Assembly: GCF_029351045.1 (NCBI RefSeq)
Contig: NZ_JARKIN010000001.1
Coordinates: forward strand, 4,142,501-4,206,500
DNA from: Streptomyces sp. WMMB303
GTDB lineage: Bacteria; Actinomycetota; Actinomycetes; Streptomycetales; Streptomycetaceae
Length of the DNA stretch: 64,000 bases
Direction of reading: 5' to 3'
Of this stretch, positions 26,390 to 34,483 are shown in pieces; position 1 is the stretch's first letter, and every line of letters starts with the position of its first letter. The position numbers and the translations under genes are program-made. Below the pieces are notes generated by a model that saw only the letters and a program-made list of their open reading frames with translations, made no database searches and was not told the DNA's origin.

Positions 26390-27207
26390 CCGGCCACCTT
26401 CACGGTGGTGGTGGCGCCCCACAGGGCGAGGCTGAGGAAGAAGTCGGTGACGCTGATCAGCACGATCGCATTGCGTACCGAGCGGCCCACCGCGATGCCG
26501 ACACCCGCGGGACCGCCGGTGGCGCGGTAGCCGTAGTAGCAGTGGGTGAGGATCACCATGACGCTGAAGACGAAGACCTTCAGGAAGGACAGCAATACGT
26601 CGGTCGGGGAGAGGAAGAGCCCGAAGTAGTGGTCGTAGGTGCCCGCCGACTGGCCGTTGTAGAAGACGGTGATGAACCGGGAGGAGAGGTAGGAGCTGAG
26701 CAGGCCGATGCCGTAGAGCGGGATGATGCCGACGACGCCGGCGATGATGCGGGTCGTGACGAGGTAGGGCATGGAGCGGATGCCCATGCTGTCGAGCGCG
26801 TCGATCTCCTCGTTGATGCGCATGGCGCCCAGTTGCGCGGTGAACCCGGCTCCCAGGGTGGCCGACAGCGCCAGGCCCGCGACCAGGGGGGCGATCTCCC
26901 GGGTGTTGAAGTAGGCGGAGATGAAGCCGGTGAAGGCTTCGGTGCCGATCTGGTTGAGCGCCGCATAGCCCTGCAGGCCGACCACGGTGCCGGTGAAGAG
27001 GGTCATCGCGATCATCACACCGACGGTGCCGCCGATGACGCCCAGCCCCCCACTGCCGAAGGCCACTTGGGCGAGCAGGCGCTGGACCTCCCGCAGGTAC
27101 CGCGCGAGGGTCCTGGGGACCCACAACAGCGCGCGGAGGTAGAAGAGCAGCTGGTCGCCGGGTTCGTCGAGCCAGCCGAAGAGGCGTCCGGTCACGGGAC
27201 GGGCCAT
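26386..27207 (-). CDS. YrbE/MlaE-family ABC permease (second)
   Basis: 273 residues with about five membrane helices. The MlaE-type core includes GSGGLGVIGGTVGVMIAMTL, an EINALDSM-like element (NEEIDALDSMGIRSM) that couples to the ATPase, and VTTRIIAGVVGIIPLYGI. It pairs with the permease at 27211 to form the inner-membrane channel of the Mce importer. The start is three bases after the first permease's stop. Confidence 0.92.
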   Translation of the reverse strand: MARPVTGRLFGWLDEPGDQLLFYLRALLWVPRTLARYLREVQRLLAQVAFGSGGLGVIGGTVGVMIAMTLFTGTVVGLQGYAALNQIGTEAFTGFISAYFNTREIAPLVAGLALSATLGAGFTAQLGAMRINEEIDALDSMGIRSMPYLVTTRIIAGVVGIIPLYGIGLLSSYLSSRFITVFYNGQSAGTYDHYFGLFLSPTDVLLSFLKVFVFSVMVILTHCYYGYRATGGPAGVGIAVGRSVRNAIVLISVTDFFLSLALWGATTTVKVAG

Positions 27208-27210
27208 GGC

Positions 27211-28065
27211 TCACGCCCCCTTCGGCGGGACGAGCTGGAGGTAGATGCCGGTGAGAACCATGTTGACGAAGAAGAGGAGGAGGAAGGTGATGACGACGGA
27301 CTGGTTGACGGCGTCCCCGACGCCCTTGGGGCCGCCGCGCGGGTTGAGCCCCCGGTAGGAGGCGACGATCCCGGCGATGAAGCCGAAGACCAGGGCCTTG
27401 ATCTCGCTGATGTAGAGGTCCGGCAGCTGCGCGAGCGCCGAGAAGCTGGCGAGGTAGGCGCCCGGGGTGCCGTCCTGCAGGACGACGTTGAAGAAGTAGC
27501 CGCCGAGGGTGCCGACCACCGAGACCATGCCGTTGAGCAGGACCGCCACGCAGACGGTGGCCAGGACGCGGGGCACCACCAGCCGCTGGACGGGCGAGAC
27601 GCCCATCACCTCCATCGCGTCCAGCTCCTCGCGGATGGTGCGGGAGCCGAGGTCGGCGCAGATCGCCGAGCCGGCCGCTCCGGAGATCAGCAGGGCGACG
27701 ATCAGCGGGCTGGCCTGCTGGATGTTGACGAGCACGCTGGCCGCGCCGGTGAAGGACTGGGCGCTGATCTGGCTGGTCAGCGAGCCGACCTGGAGGGCGA
27801 TGACGGCGCCGAACGGGATCGAGACCAGTGCGGCGGGCAGAATGGTGACGCTCGCGATGAACCAGAACTGCTCGATGAACTCGCGGAACTGGAAGGGCCG
27901 TCGGAAGACCGCGCGGAGCACCGTGAGGGACAGCGCGAACAGCTTGCCGGGCTCCCGCAGGAAGCCGAGGCCGGGTACGGGGGTCCCGGCGGCGGGTGGA
28001 GTCGCGGACGGCGACTCCCCGGGTCTTTCACCGGCGGGCTGCGGAGTGTGCTCGGTCGCCGTCAT
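27211..28065 (-). CDS. YrbE/MlaE-family ABC permease (first)
   Basis: 284 residues. A Pro/Gly-rich cytoplasmic N-terminus precedes about five membrane helices. The coupling helix region reads REELDAMEVMGVSPVQRLVV, followed by PRVLATVCVAVLLNGMVSV, and later helices include VITFLLLFFVNMVLTGIYL. Both permease genes are needed for a heterodimeric Mce channel. The start overlaps the ATPase stop by four bases. Confidence 0.92.
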   Translation of the reverse strand: MTATEHTPQPAGERPGESPSATPPAAGTPVPGLGFLREPGKLFALSLTVLRAVFRRPFQFREFIEQFWFIASVTILPAALVSIPFGAVIALQVGSLTSQISAQSFTGAASVLVNIQQASPLIVALLISGAAGSAICADLGSRTIREELDAMEVMGVSPVQRLVVPRVLATVCVAVLLNGMVSVVGTLGGYFFNVVLQDGTPGAYLASFSALAQLPDLYISEIKALVFGFIAGIVASYRGLNPRGGPKGVGDAVNQSVVITFLLLFFVNMVLTGIYLQLVPPKGA

Positions 28066-29159
28066 GACCGCTCCTTCGGATCCGGCTCGGCCCCCGCCGG
28101 GGGCACGAGGCCGGCGGAGAGGGTCGGCGCGTGCGGATCGGCGGCGGAGTCCCGGCGTACGGTGCTGGTGCGCCGCGGCAGTGGCGCCAGGTCCTGCACC
28201 AGGTCGGCCTCGATCGCGCGGCGGGCGGCCGGCTGCAGCTCGTCGAGCAGGCCCGCCACCCGTTCCCGGCGGCGCCGCACGGCCTGCCGCTCGGGGAGCC
28301 CGGGGGTGGGTTGCAGCTGCGGGACGAGCTTCCGCGGCACGGCGTTCAGCGGTCCCGGCGCCGGCGCGTCGGCCTCCCGGGCGAGGGCGGCCGCGTCCTT
28401 CTCCTCGGACATTCCGATGGGGCCGCTCCGGCTGCCGCTGAGGAACTGTGCGACGACGGGTTCCTCGCTGGTCAGCAACACCTCCCGGGGCCCGAAGGTG
28501 ACCAGGCGGCGACGGAAGAGCATCCCCATGTTGTCGGGGACGGTCGCGGCGATGTCGAGGTTGTGGGTGACGATCAGCATCGTCGCGTCGATCTGCGCGT
28601 TGAGGTCGATCAGCAGCTGCGAGGTGAAGGCGGTGCGGACGGGGTCGAGCCCGGAGTCGGGCTCGTCGCAGAGGATGATCTGCGGGTCGAGCACCAGGGC
28701 CCGGGCGAGGCCGGCGCGCTTGCGCATCCCGCCGGATATCTCGCCGGGCAGCTTGCCCTCGTCGCCGATCAGCCCCACCATCTCCAGCCGCTCCATGACG
28801 ATGCGGCGGATCTCGGACTCCTTCTTCCTGGTGTGCTCGCGCAGCGGGAAGGCGATGTTGTCGAACAGGTTCATCGAGCCGAACAGCGCCCCGTCCTGGA
28901 ACATCAGCCCGAACGTCTTCCGCGCCTCGTACACGTCGCGCTCCCGGCCGCGCACCATGTCGACGCCGTCGACCAGCACGCTGCCCTGCTCGGGTTCCAC
29001 CAGTCCGATCAGCGACTTGAGGAAGACGGTCTTGCCCGTGCCGGAGGGTCCCAGCATGACGCTGACCTCCCCGGCCGGCAGGGTGAGCGTGATGTCCTGC
29101 CAGATGTTCTTGGTGCCGTAGGACTTGGTCAGCCCCCGGACGGCTACTTCGATGCCCAT
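28062..29159 (-). CDS. Mce/MlaF-type ABC transporter ATP-binding protein
   Basis: 365 residues. Walker A GPSGTGKT (37-44), Q-loop FGLMFQDGALFG, signature ISGGMRKRAGLARAL and Walker B IILCDEPDSGLDP are intact and match MlaF/MceG ATPases. A ~110-residue C-terminal extension (Arg/Ala/Pro-rich) follows the ATPase fold, as in MceG-type proteins. Unlike mycobacteria, where the Mce ATPase is encoded elsewhere, it is linked to the permeases here. The start at 29159 lies 38 bases after the secreted-protein gene. Confidence 0.92.
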   Translation of the reverse strand: MGIEVAVRGLTKSYGTKNIWQDITLTLPAGEVSVMLGPSGTGKTVFLKSLIGLVEPEQGSVLVDGVDMVRGRERDVYEARKTFGLMFQDGALFGSMNLFDNIAFPLREHTRKKESEIRRIVMERLEMVGLIGDEGKLPGEISGGMRKRAGLARALVLDPQIILCDEPDSGLDPVRTAFTSQLLIDLNAQIDATMLIVTHNLDIAATVPDNMGMLFRRRLVTFGPREVLLTSEEPVVAQFLSGSRSGPIGMSEEKDAAALAREADAPAPGPLNAVPRKLVPQLQPTPGLPERQAVRRRRERVAGLLDELQPAARRAIEADLVQDLAPLPRRTSTVRRDSAADPHAPTLSAGLVPPAGAEPDPKERS

Positions 29160-29196
29160 CCCCGATCCCCCTTCCGGTGCGGTCCTCTCCCCGGCG

Positions 29197-30738
29197 TCAC
29201 TTCGGCAGCTCCGGGACCTTCGGCGGGGCGACACAGCCCAGGCCGCCGGGGCGCATCAGGCAGGGCGGTCCCTGGACCAGCTTGAGGTAGTTGCCGCCGC
29301 CGGAAAGGGAGGCGGTGAAGAGCGGATCGAGGTCCTCGCCACCGGTTCCGCAGCCGGTGAAGGGCGGGATCTCGAACTTCGCCCGCAGGATGCCGCCCTT
29401 GAGCACCTCGTACTCGGGCTGCTTGCCCTTGAGCTCCAGTTCGATGGGCCGGGAGGTGCGGCAGCGGGGCCCCACGTCCAACGGCACCCCGTTGACCTCC
29501 ACGTCGTGCATCCGCAGGGTCTGGCTCAGGTAGATGGTGGTGTAGTTCGGCGAGGAGGAGCCGCGCTGCACCGTGACGATGGTCATCGGCGAGCTGGTGA
29601 ACTCGATCTCGGCGGACACCGGCATGAAGTCGAAGTCCAGGAAGGTCGCCCTGGCGTCCGGCAGGTCGAGCTCGCCCAGGTGGCGCAGCTGGTTGTAGCC
29701 CGGACCGACCGCCCACTCCTTCTGGATGAGCAGGTTGGCCGTGGTGGCGCCGTCCCGCGGATCGTTGATCACCATGGCGCCCCGGAGTTTGTACACGTTG
29801 GACACGGCCACCGGAACGGCACACCAATGGATTCCTCCGATCGGACTCTCCCGTACGGGGATGCCGGGGGGAGGCTCCGGCAGCTTGGAGCGGTCCAGCT
29901 CGCCGGTGGGCCGCTCCTGTTCGCAGGGCTTGGCGGGCGGGAGCTGCGCCGCGCCGACATCGAGGCCGCTCCTGCGGCGCGCGGCGTCCTGCTCGTCCTC
30001 GGGCCGCTCGTGCGAGGCGGACGGGCCGGGCGACCCGGACGGGCCGGGTGGCGCCGAGGGGTCGGCTCCGTCGGTCGGACCGCCGATCCGTACCGTGGCC
30101 AGCAGCAGTTCCTGCCCATCGGCGGGGCGACAGCCGAGCCGTACCGGCGCGGTGGCCGGCAGCGTCGTGGCGGGCTTCTCTCCGGGCTCTCCCCCGGTGG
30201 GCTGCTCGCCGCCGGGCTTCTCCGCGGCGGGCGTGACGTCGAGCGCGAGCGCTCCGGCGGTGAAGCCGAGTTCTCCCCCGCGGGCGGCCGTCACCGGCGG
30301 CACGCTGCCGCGGTGTGCGAGGGAGAGGTCCTGCTGGGCGGGGACCGGGGTGGCGTCGGCCGCCAGCCCGTCCCATCGCGCGTCGGCCGAACTGCCCCCC
30401 TGCGCCACCTGAACGGTCAGTTCCGCCTCCGAGGTCACCGACTCGGTCCCGGCGGGCAGCAGCTTCTCCAGCGCCCGCTGCGGAAGGGTGACGTCGGCGT
30501 GGATCTCACCGATCCGAACGGGCTGCCCGGCCGTGGCCGCCTCGGGGAACCGCCCGGAGAGCTCGACCTCGATCTGCCGGGTGCCGGAGGGGAAGGCGCA
30601 CGCGTAGTCGGCCGTGAGGCGCGTCCGCTGTTCCTGCGCCTGCGACCCGGCGCCGGGCAGCACCCCGGCGACCAGTGCGAGAGCCCCCACGGCTGAGGCC
30701 CGCACGGTGCGGCGGCGGGATGTCGCGCTGGGCTTCAC
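29197..30738 (-). CDS. secreted beta-rich protein heading the mce operon (DUF6801-like N-terminus)
   Basis: 513 residues from GTG at 30738 after CCGAGGAGT. A cleavable signal peptide ends near residue 35 (GSQAQEQ). The first domain (about 36-210) starts LTADYACAFPSGTRQIEVEL, which resembles the actinobacterial DUF6801 family. A Pro/Gly/Ser/Glu linker follows. The C-terminal ~200 residues contain VGPRCRTSRPIELELKG and VLKGGILRAKFEIPPF. This last domain is shared with the secreted protein at 33406. Position suggests delivery of a lipid substrate to the Mce importer; that is inference. Confidence 0.75.
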   Translation of the reverse strand: MKPSATSRRRTVRASAVGALALVAGVLPGAGSQAQEQRTRLTADYACAFPSGTRQIEVELSGRFPEAATAGQPVRIGEIHADVTLPQRALEKLLPAGTESVTSEAELTVQVAQGGSSADARWDGLAADATPVPAQQDLSLAHRGSVPPVTAARGGELGFTAGALALDVTPAAEKPGGEQPTGGEPGEKPATTLPATAPVRLGCRPADGQELLLATVRIGGPTDGADPSAPPGPSGSPGPSASHERPEDEQDAARRRSGLDVGAAQLPPAKPCEQERPTGELDRSKLPEPPPGIPVRESPIGGIHWCAVPVAVSNVYKLRGAMVINDPRDGATTANLLIQKEWAVGPGYNQLRHLGELDLPDARATFLDFDFMPVSAEIEFTSSPMTIVTVQRGSSSPNYTTIYLSQTLRMHDVEVNGVPLDVGPRCRTSRPIELELKGKQPEYEVLKGGILRAKFEIPPFTGCGTGGEDLDPLFTASLSGGGNYLKLVQGPPCLMRPGGLGCVAPPKVPELPK

Positions 30739-30758
30739 GGGACTCCTCGGAGAGGGCA

Positions 30759-30785
30759 GCACCCGCCCCTTGCCGGGGCGGGTGC
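30759..30785 (-). terminator. hairpin terminator after the small secreted gene
   Basis: A perfect 11-base inverted repeat (GCACCCGCCCC / GGGGCGGGTGC) with a 5-base loop lies 16 bases past the stop of the gene at 30802 and before the start at 30738. It may be a partial terminator that lowers readthrough into the mce genes. Confidence 0.6.
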
Positions 30786-30801
30786 GGCGGACGGCGAGCG
30801 G

Positions 30802-31419
30802 TCAGTCGGCGGTGATCGTCTGCGCCGGGTCGGTGTCGTAGGCGGCGTTGAAGGTGGCGGAATCACCGGTGTTGATCAGCCCGAGGCAGTTGGCGCTGGT
30901 GGCCTCGAGGTTGCCGCCGTTGATCACGAGCTGGTGGGTGGAGTTGTCGAAGTAGCCGGTCACGGTGGCGTCGGCGCCGCCCGGGCCCGCGAAGGAGGCC
31001 GTGCACAGCCCGTCCGGGTCCGAGATGGAGGCGGTGATGCCCGAGATCGAGCCGACCACCCGGTCCGGGTCGGCCGAGTCGACCGATTCCGCGTTGATGC
31101 TCAGCGGGCTGGAGACGGTCACGTCGAAGCTGATCCCGGCCAGGGAGCAGCCGGAGAAGGTCAGCGAGTTGATGCTGCCGAGTCCGGCGCCGGCGTTGCC
31201 GGATCCGGTCTTCAGGCTGCCCGACGCGTCGGACGAGTCGCAGAAGAGATCGGCGTTGGGTACGGACAGGGTGGGATTGGCGGCGTTCGCCGAGAACGAC
31301 CCGCCCGGTGTCACCGTCCAGGTCGCCGCGGACGTGGCGGCGGCGGAGGCGGCGGAGAATCCGAGGGCGGCGGTTGCGGCGACGGCCGCGACCGCTACTC
31401 GTCTGGTGAATTTGCGCAC
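30802..31419 (-). CDS. secreted beta-rich protein, WTVTPGG family
   Basis: 205 residues from GTG at 31419, with GGAGGG 8 bases upstream. The signal peptide (VAVAAVAATAALGFSAASA) is followed by TWTVTPGGSFSA, LFCDSS, LTFSGCS, LCTASFAG and ANCLGLINTGD. The four cysteines probably form two disulfides. The pattern recurs in many secreted actinobacterial proteins of unknown function. Lower codon GC and many Ser/Thr/Asn residues fit an exported protein. Transcribed from the promoter module at 31560-31589 and followed by a hairpin. Confidence 0.75.
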   Translation of the reverse strand: MRKFTRRVAVAAVAATAALGFSAASAAATSAATWTVTPGGSFSANAANPTLSVPNADLFCDSSDASGSLKTGSGNAGAGLGSINSLTFSGCSLAGISFDVTVSSPLSINAESVDSADPDRVVGSISGITASISDPDGLCTASFAGPGGADATVTGYFDNSTHQLVINGGNLEATSANCLGLINTGDSATFNAAYDTDPAQTITAD

Positions 31420-32004
31420 GTGACATTCCCTCCGTTGGATATGGGATCCTGAAGAGCTGTACTCCGCACCGGAGCGCCATTTCAGCACAGCAATTACTCA
31501 TCGCACGTAGCGCTGCGCCCGCCATTTCCGTATGCCCTGCTGGGCGGCGGCAGAACAGGACGTTACGCACTGGTAATGCGGCGGTGCAATAGTTCGGTCC
31601 AAGATGCGGCAGGGCGATTTCCGGCCGCTGGTTTTCTTGTCAACAACAGAGCATGCGGGCCGTTCCGGCCGCCCTGGATTCATCAACGGGTGCGCGTTGT
31701 CGACCCCGCCCGGTGACGCGCACCGCGCACGGTGGCAGCGTGGTGACTCCCGCGTGCACCCCGCGATCTTCCGCGTTGCGAGGGGGCTGCGCCCACGCGT
31801 CGGCTGGTCTATGGTCTGCGGTGCGCGAGCGCCGAGGCCGCACCCCCACCGGCTCGGGTCACGGCCCGCGCGGCTCCGGAAGGCGGTACGCATCCCGTCG
31901 GAGCGCCCGCCGGCCGCACCGGCCGTGTGCACACCCGGACTCGTCCCCCACCTTGGCCGGTTGGCTTTCGTCCCGCTCCGAGGCCGACAGTGGAAGGTAC
32001 GTCC
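31420..32004. other. 585-bp divergent intergenic region, secreted protein / PucR
   Basis: A long, relatively AT-rich spacer. It holds the promoter module at 31560-31589, about 140 bases before the secreted gene. A dre-like fragment CTGGTCTATGGTCTG lies near 31804, too imperfect to call. No open frame with a convincing ribosome site and protein family was found. Confidence 0.6.
31560..31589 (-). promoter_or_regulatory. promoter module of the secreted gene, shared with 34234-34262
   Basis: Read on the minus strand: TTGCAC (31589-31584), 18 bases, then TAACGT (31565-31560), a plausible vegetative -35/-10 pair. The spacer contains TTACC just before the -10. From that TTACC through the -10, the module matches the upstream region of the secreted gene at 33406 at 14 of 17 positions. 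It may include a shared operator, TTAC-N6-GTAA. Confidence 0.55.
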
Positions 32005-33360
32005 ATGGTGCAGTCAGCAGCAGCCGCTCGGGCCCGCACGCAGGCGCCGGGAGCGCTCCCCCAGGAACTGGCCTCCGTGATGTGGCCCGAACTCCCGGTC
32101 GTGGCCGAGGAGATGTTGCAGGAGATCGGCCGCGCCGTGCCCGAGTACCGGCCCCTGCTGGAGGGGTCGTACCGGACGGTGCTGCTGCACTGCGTGCGCC
32201 AGAACCTCACCAGTTTCGTCGAACTGGTCGCCGACCCGTCGGCCTCCACCGCCGAACGGGATCAACTCTGCCGGAGATTAGGCCAGTTCGAAGCACATGA
32301 GGGCCGGGGGCTGCACTGTCTCCAGTCGGCGCTGCGGATCGGGGCCCGGGTGGGGCTGCGCCGCGCGACCACGGTGGGCACCCGCCACAACCTGCCCGCT
32401 TCCCTGATCGTCGCCTTCGCCGACGCGGTGTTCGCCTACACGGACGTGATCGAGTCCCTGTGCCGCGAGGGCTATGTGGCCGCGAAGGGCGGCGGGGAGG
32501 ACGTGTGGGAGTCGCAGCGGGGACGGCTGCTGCGGCTGATCCTGGCCGGAGTGGCGGATGTCGGCGGCACACGCCGCGGCTCCGACCCGGCCGCCGGTCA
32601 GCACGCCACGGCCGATCCGGGCCCCGCGCCGCCCTCCCCACTGGCCGAACTGGCCCGCCGGGTCGGCTGGCGTATCCCACAGCGGGTGACCCTGGTGGCG
32701 CTGAGCCCGGATGCCGGGCGCAACGGGTTACGGCTGCCGGGCCGGCTGGATGAGGACATCCTGGCCGAACTGGGCGACCAGCGGCCGCACCTGCTGGTGC
32801 CCGGCGAGGTCGACGGGCCGCGCACGGCCATGCTGGAGGGGGCGCTGGCGGGCCGCCGCGCGGTGCTCGGGGTGACGGTGGAGCTGGGTGACGCCGCCGA
32901 CTCGCTGCGCTGGGCGCGGCAGGCGCTCTCCCTCGTGGAGTCGGGCGCCCTTCCCCAGGCGGGGCTCACCCGCTGTGAGGACCATCTGGTGACGCTGTGG
33001 CTGATGGGCGACCCGGCGCTGGCCGAGCGGCTGGCCGTACGGCAGTTGGCTCCGCTCTCCGGGCTGACCGCGGGGCAGCGGGAGCGGCTGGTCGACACAT
33101 TGCGCACCTGGCTGACGACGCGGGGGACGGCGGCCCAGATGGCGGAGATCCTGCATCTGCACCCGCAGACGGTGCGCTACCGGATGCGGGCGCTCAAGCG
33201 CGTCCTGGGCACCCAGCTCGGCGACCCCGACCAGCGGTTCGCCACCGAACTGGCGTTGCGTGCCCAGCATCTGCGGCGCCGGGCGAGCGGGCGGTACCCG
33301 GGGGCCGCGCACGCGCAGGGCCGGGAGCCGGAGCTGCCCCGGGGGCACGAGGGCGGCTGA
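32005..33360 (+). CDS. PucR-family transcriptional regulator with two TTA codons
   Basis: 451 residues from ATG at 32005, with GGAAGG 7-8 bases upstream. The N-terminal half resembles RsbR-type or putative sensory domains (MWPELPVVAEEMLQEIGRA, YRTVLLHCVRQNLTSFVEL). A middle GGDEF-like/PucR region follows. The C-terminal helix-turn-helix is typical of PucR: AAQMAEILHLHPQTVRYRM and then RFATELALRAQHL. Codons 92 (32278-32280) and 242 (32728-32730) are TTA, so translation probably depends on the bldA tRNA. Flanked by secreted-protein genes and upstream of an acyl-CoA ligase, it is a good candidate regulator of this lipid region. Confidence 0.85.
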   Translation: MVQSAAAARARTQAPGALPQELASVMWPELPVVAEEMLQEIGRAVPEYRPLLEGSYRTVLLHCVRQNLTSFVELVADPSASTAERDQLCRRLGQFEAHEGRGLHCLQSALRIGARVGLRRATTVGTRHNLPASLIVAFADAVFAYTDVIESLCREGYVAAKGGGEDVWESQRGRLLRLILAGVADVGGTRRGSDPAAGQHATADPGPAPPSPLAELARRVGWRIPQRVTLVALSPDAGRNGLRLPGRLDEDILAELGDQRPHLLVPGEVDGPRTAMLEGALAGRRAVLGVTVELGDAADSLRWARQALSLVESGALPQAGLTRCEDHLVTLWLMGDPALAERLAVRQLAPLSGLTAGQRERLVDTLRTWLTTRGTAAQMAEILHLHPQTVRYRMRALKRVLGTQLGDPDQRFATELALRAQHLRRRASGRYPGAAHAQGREPELPRGHEGG

Positions 33361-33405
33361 CGCCCCGGGGCAGCGGCGGACTCGGATCCCGCGCGAGGCG
33401 TGGGA

Positions 33406-34080
33406 TCAGGAGGTGGCGGGGTCGGTGGGCGCGGACGCCTGGTCCAGGGTGAGCGTGAGGGTGTTGCCGTCGCCCGGCACCATGCTGTTGATGACGGGGG
33501 TGGCCAGCAGGCAGTGCTCGAACTTGGGGATGGTGTAGGTCCCGCTCAGCTTGCCGCCCTTGAAGACGTTGAATCCGGGCTCGGAGTCCAGGTCGATGAC
33601 CGCGGGGCTCTTCGTCTTGCAGTACGGCCCGACCGGGGTGGGGATGCCGCCGATCTTGAGGTGCTTCAGTCGCAGGGTGAGGTGCGAGGTGGTGCTGACC
33701 TCGCCGGTCCGCACGTCCAGCGTTCCGGTGGTGGGCTCTTCCTCGATGAATTCCGTGGTGACGGTGACCGGGATGCCCAGCGCCTTGAAGGAGCCGGGTG
33801 CGTCCGGGAGCCGGGTCTGCGCGGTGAGCGCGCCGGTGGTCATGTCCGTCGAGGTCTTCAGGGTGCCGGGGCCCAGGGCAAGGTCGCTGTCGGTGCCGGC
33901 GAGGTGGGTGGTGCCGGTGATCGGGTAGTCGAGGCGGACGGGTGCCGCGGCGGCTCCGGACTCCGCGTGCGCGGCACCGGCGGCCAGGGCCGGGGCGACA
34001 CAGCCGAGGACGGCCGCGACGGCCACGGTCGCGCGGCGGGCGGCCGGGCGGCGGGGAGATGCGGACAGCGTGCGTCTCAT
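33406..34080 (-). CDS. secreted protein related to the mce-linked secreted protein
   Basis: 224 residues. ATG at 34080 has AGGAGC a few bases upstream. The signal peptide ends near AAGAAHAES. The mature protein is one ~190-residue beta-rich domain, with IGGIPTPVGPYCKTKSPAVI and FKGGKLSGTYTIPKFEHC. These align with the C-terminal domain of the protein at 29197 (VNGVPLDVGPRCRTSRPIEL and LKGGILRAKFEIPPF), with both cysteines conserved. Function unknown. Its promoter module matches that of the gene at 30802. Confidence 0.78.
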   Translation of the reverse strand: MRRTLSASPRRPAARRATVAVAAVLGCVAPALAAGAAHAESGAAAAPVRLDYPITGTTHLAGTDSDLALGPGTLKTSTDMTTGALTAQTRLPDAPGSFKALGIPVTVTTEFIEEEPTTGTLDVRTGEVSTTSHLTLRLKHLKIGGIPTPVGPYCKTKSPAVIDLDSEPGFNVFKGGKLSGTYTIPKFEHCLLATPVINSMVPGDGNTLTLTLDQASAPTDPATS

Positions 34081-34122
34081 ATCAGCTCCTGAAGGTCGAG
34101 GAACGCACTTACGCGCATGGGT

Positions 34123-34159
34123 GGACCCCGTGGCCGACTCGGGGCGGACCACGGGGTCC
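34123..34159 (-). promoter_or_regulatory. leader hairpin of the secreted gene at 33406
   Basis: A perfect 11-base inverted repeat (GGACCCCGTGG / CCACGGGGTCC) with a 15-base loop lies in the predicted untranslated leader, ending about 43 bases before the ATG. It could stabilise the mRNA or attenuate transcription. Confidence 0.45.
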
Positions 34160-34233
34160 GGGCCGCGGAATGCGGCCGAATATGACTCGCGAGCCATGGC
34201 GCCGACGGAATGGCGGCGCCCCGGTGGAATGGA

Positions 34234-34262
34234 ACGTTACGAGCGGGTAACTGAGCACGCAA
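34234..34262 (-). promoter_or_regulatory. promoter module of the secreted gene, shared with 31560-31589
   Basis: Minus strand: TTGCGT (34262-34257), 17 bases, TAACGT (34239-34234). The spacer contains TTACCCGCTCG in front of the -10, near-identical to the module upstream of the gene at 30802. The predicted start lies about 145 bases before the ATG. Confidence 0.55.
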
Positions 34263-34469
34263 CAGTCATTCCTTGATTTCTTTCGCGGCCTGACGGCAGG
34301 GGTCATTTCTTGTCTGTGCCGACGCAATGTCGCGTCGGTCTTCATCGGCGACTGAGCAGCGGGACGGCCCGGCGGACCGGGTCGCGGCGGCTGGGCCGCC
34401 AGGGGGTCGCGGGCCGAGTCGGTGCCCAGTGCGTCCGGGGCATTGCATTCTCCCTACGCATGAGTAAGT

Positions 34470-34483
34470 TGACAGTCCTGTCA
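34470..34483 (+). promoter_or_regulatory. palindromic operator candidate before the acyl-CoA ligase
   Basis: TGACAG-TC-CTGTCA is a perfect inverted repeat overlapping a TTGACA -35-like hexamer (34469-34474), 55 bases before the ligase ATG. The position suits repression by a TetR/GntR-type fatty-acyl-responsive regulator; none is encoded next to it. Confidence 0.45.

Noticed and set aside
26390..27214. Long minus-strand frame joining the MceA gene to upstream sequence, giving a 696-residue product
   Set aside because: The upstream part is a shadow of the YrbE permease gene. The ATGA overlap at 26386-26389 and the MCE anchor helix place the start at 26389.
26377..29121. Plus-strand open frame of more than 900 codons opposite the permease and ATPase genes
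   Set aside because: Its product is Asp/Glu/Gly/Arg low complexity without domains, a usual antisense artefact of high-GC coding DNA; the opposite strand has clear Mce components.
31804..31818. CTGGTCTATGGTCTG as a DasR site before the PucR gene
   Set aside because: Only the left half matches the consensus, and no chitin-related gene is nearby.
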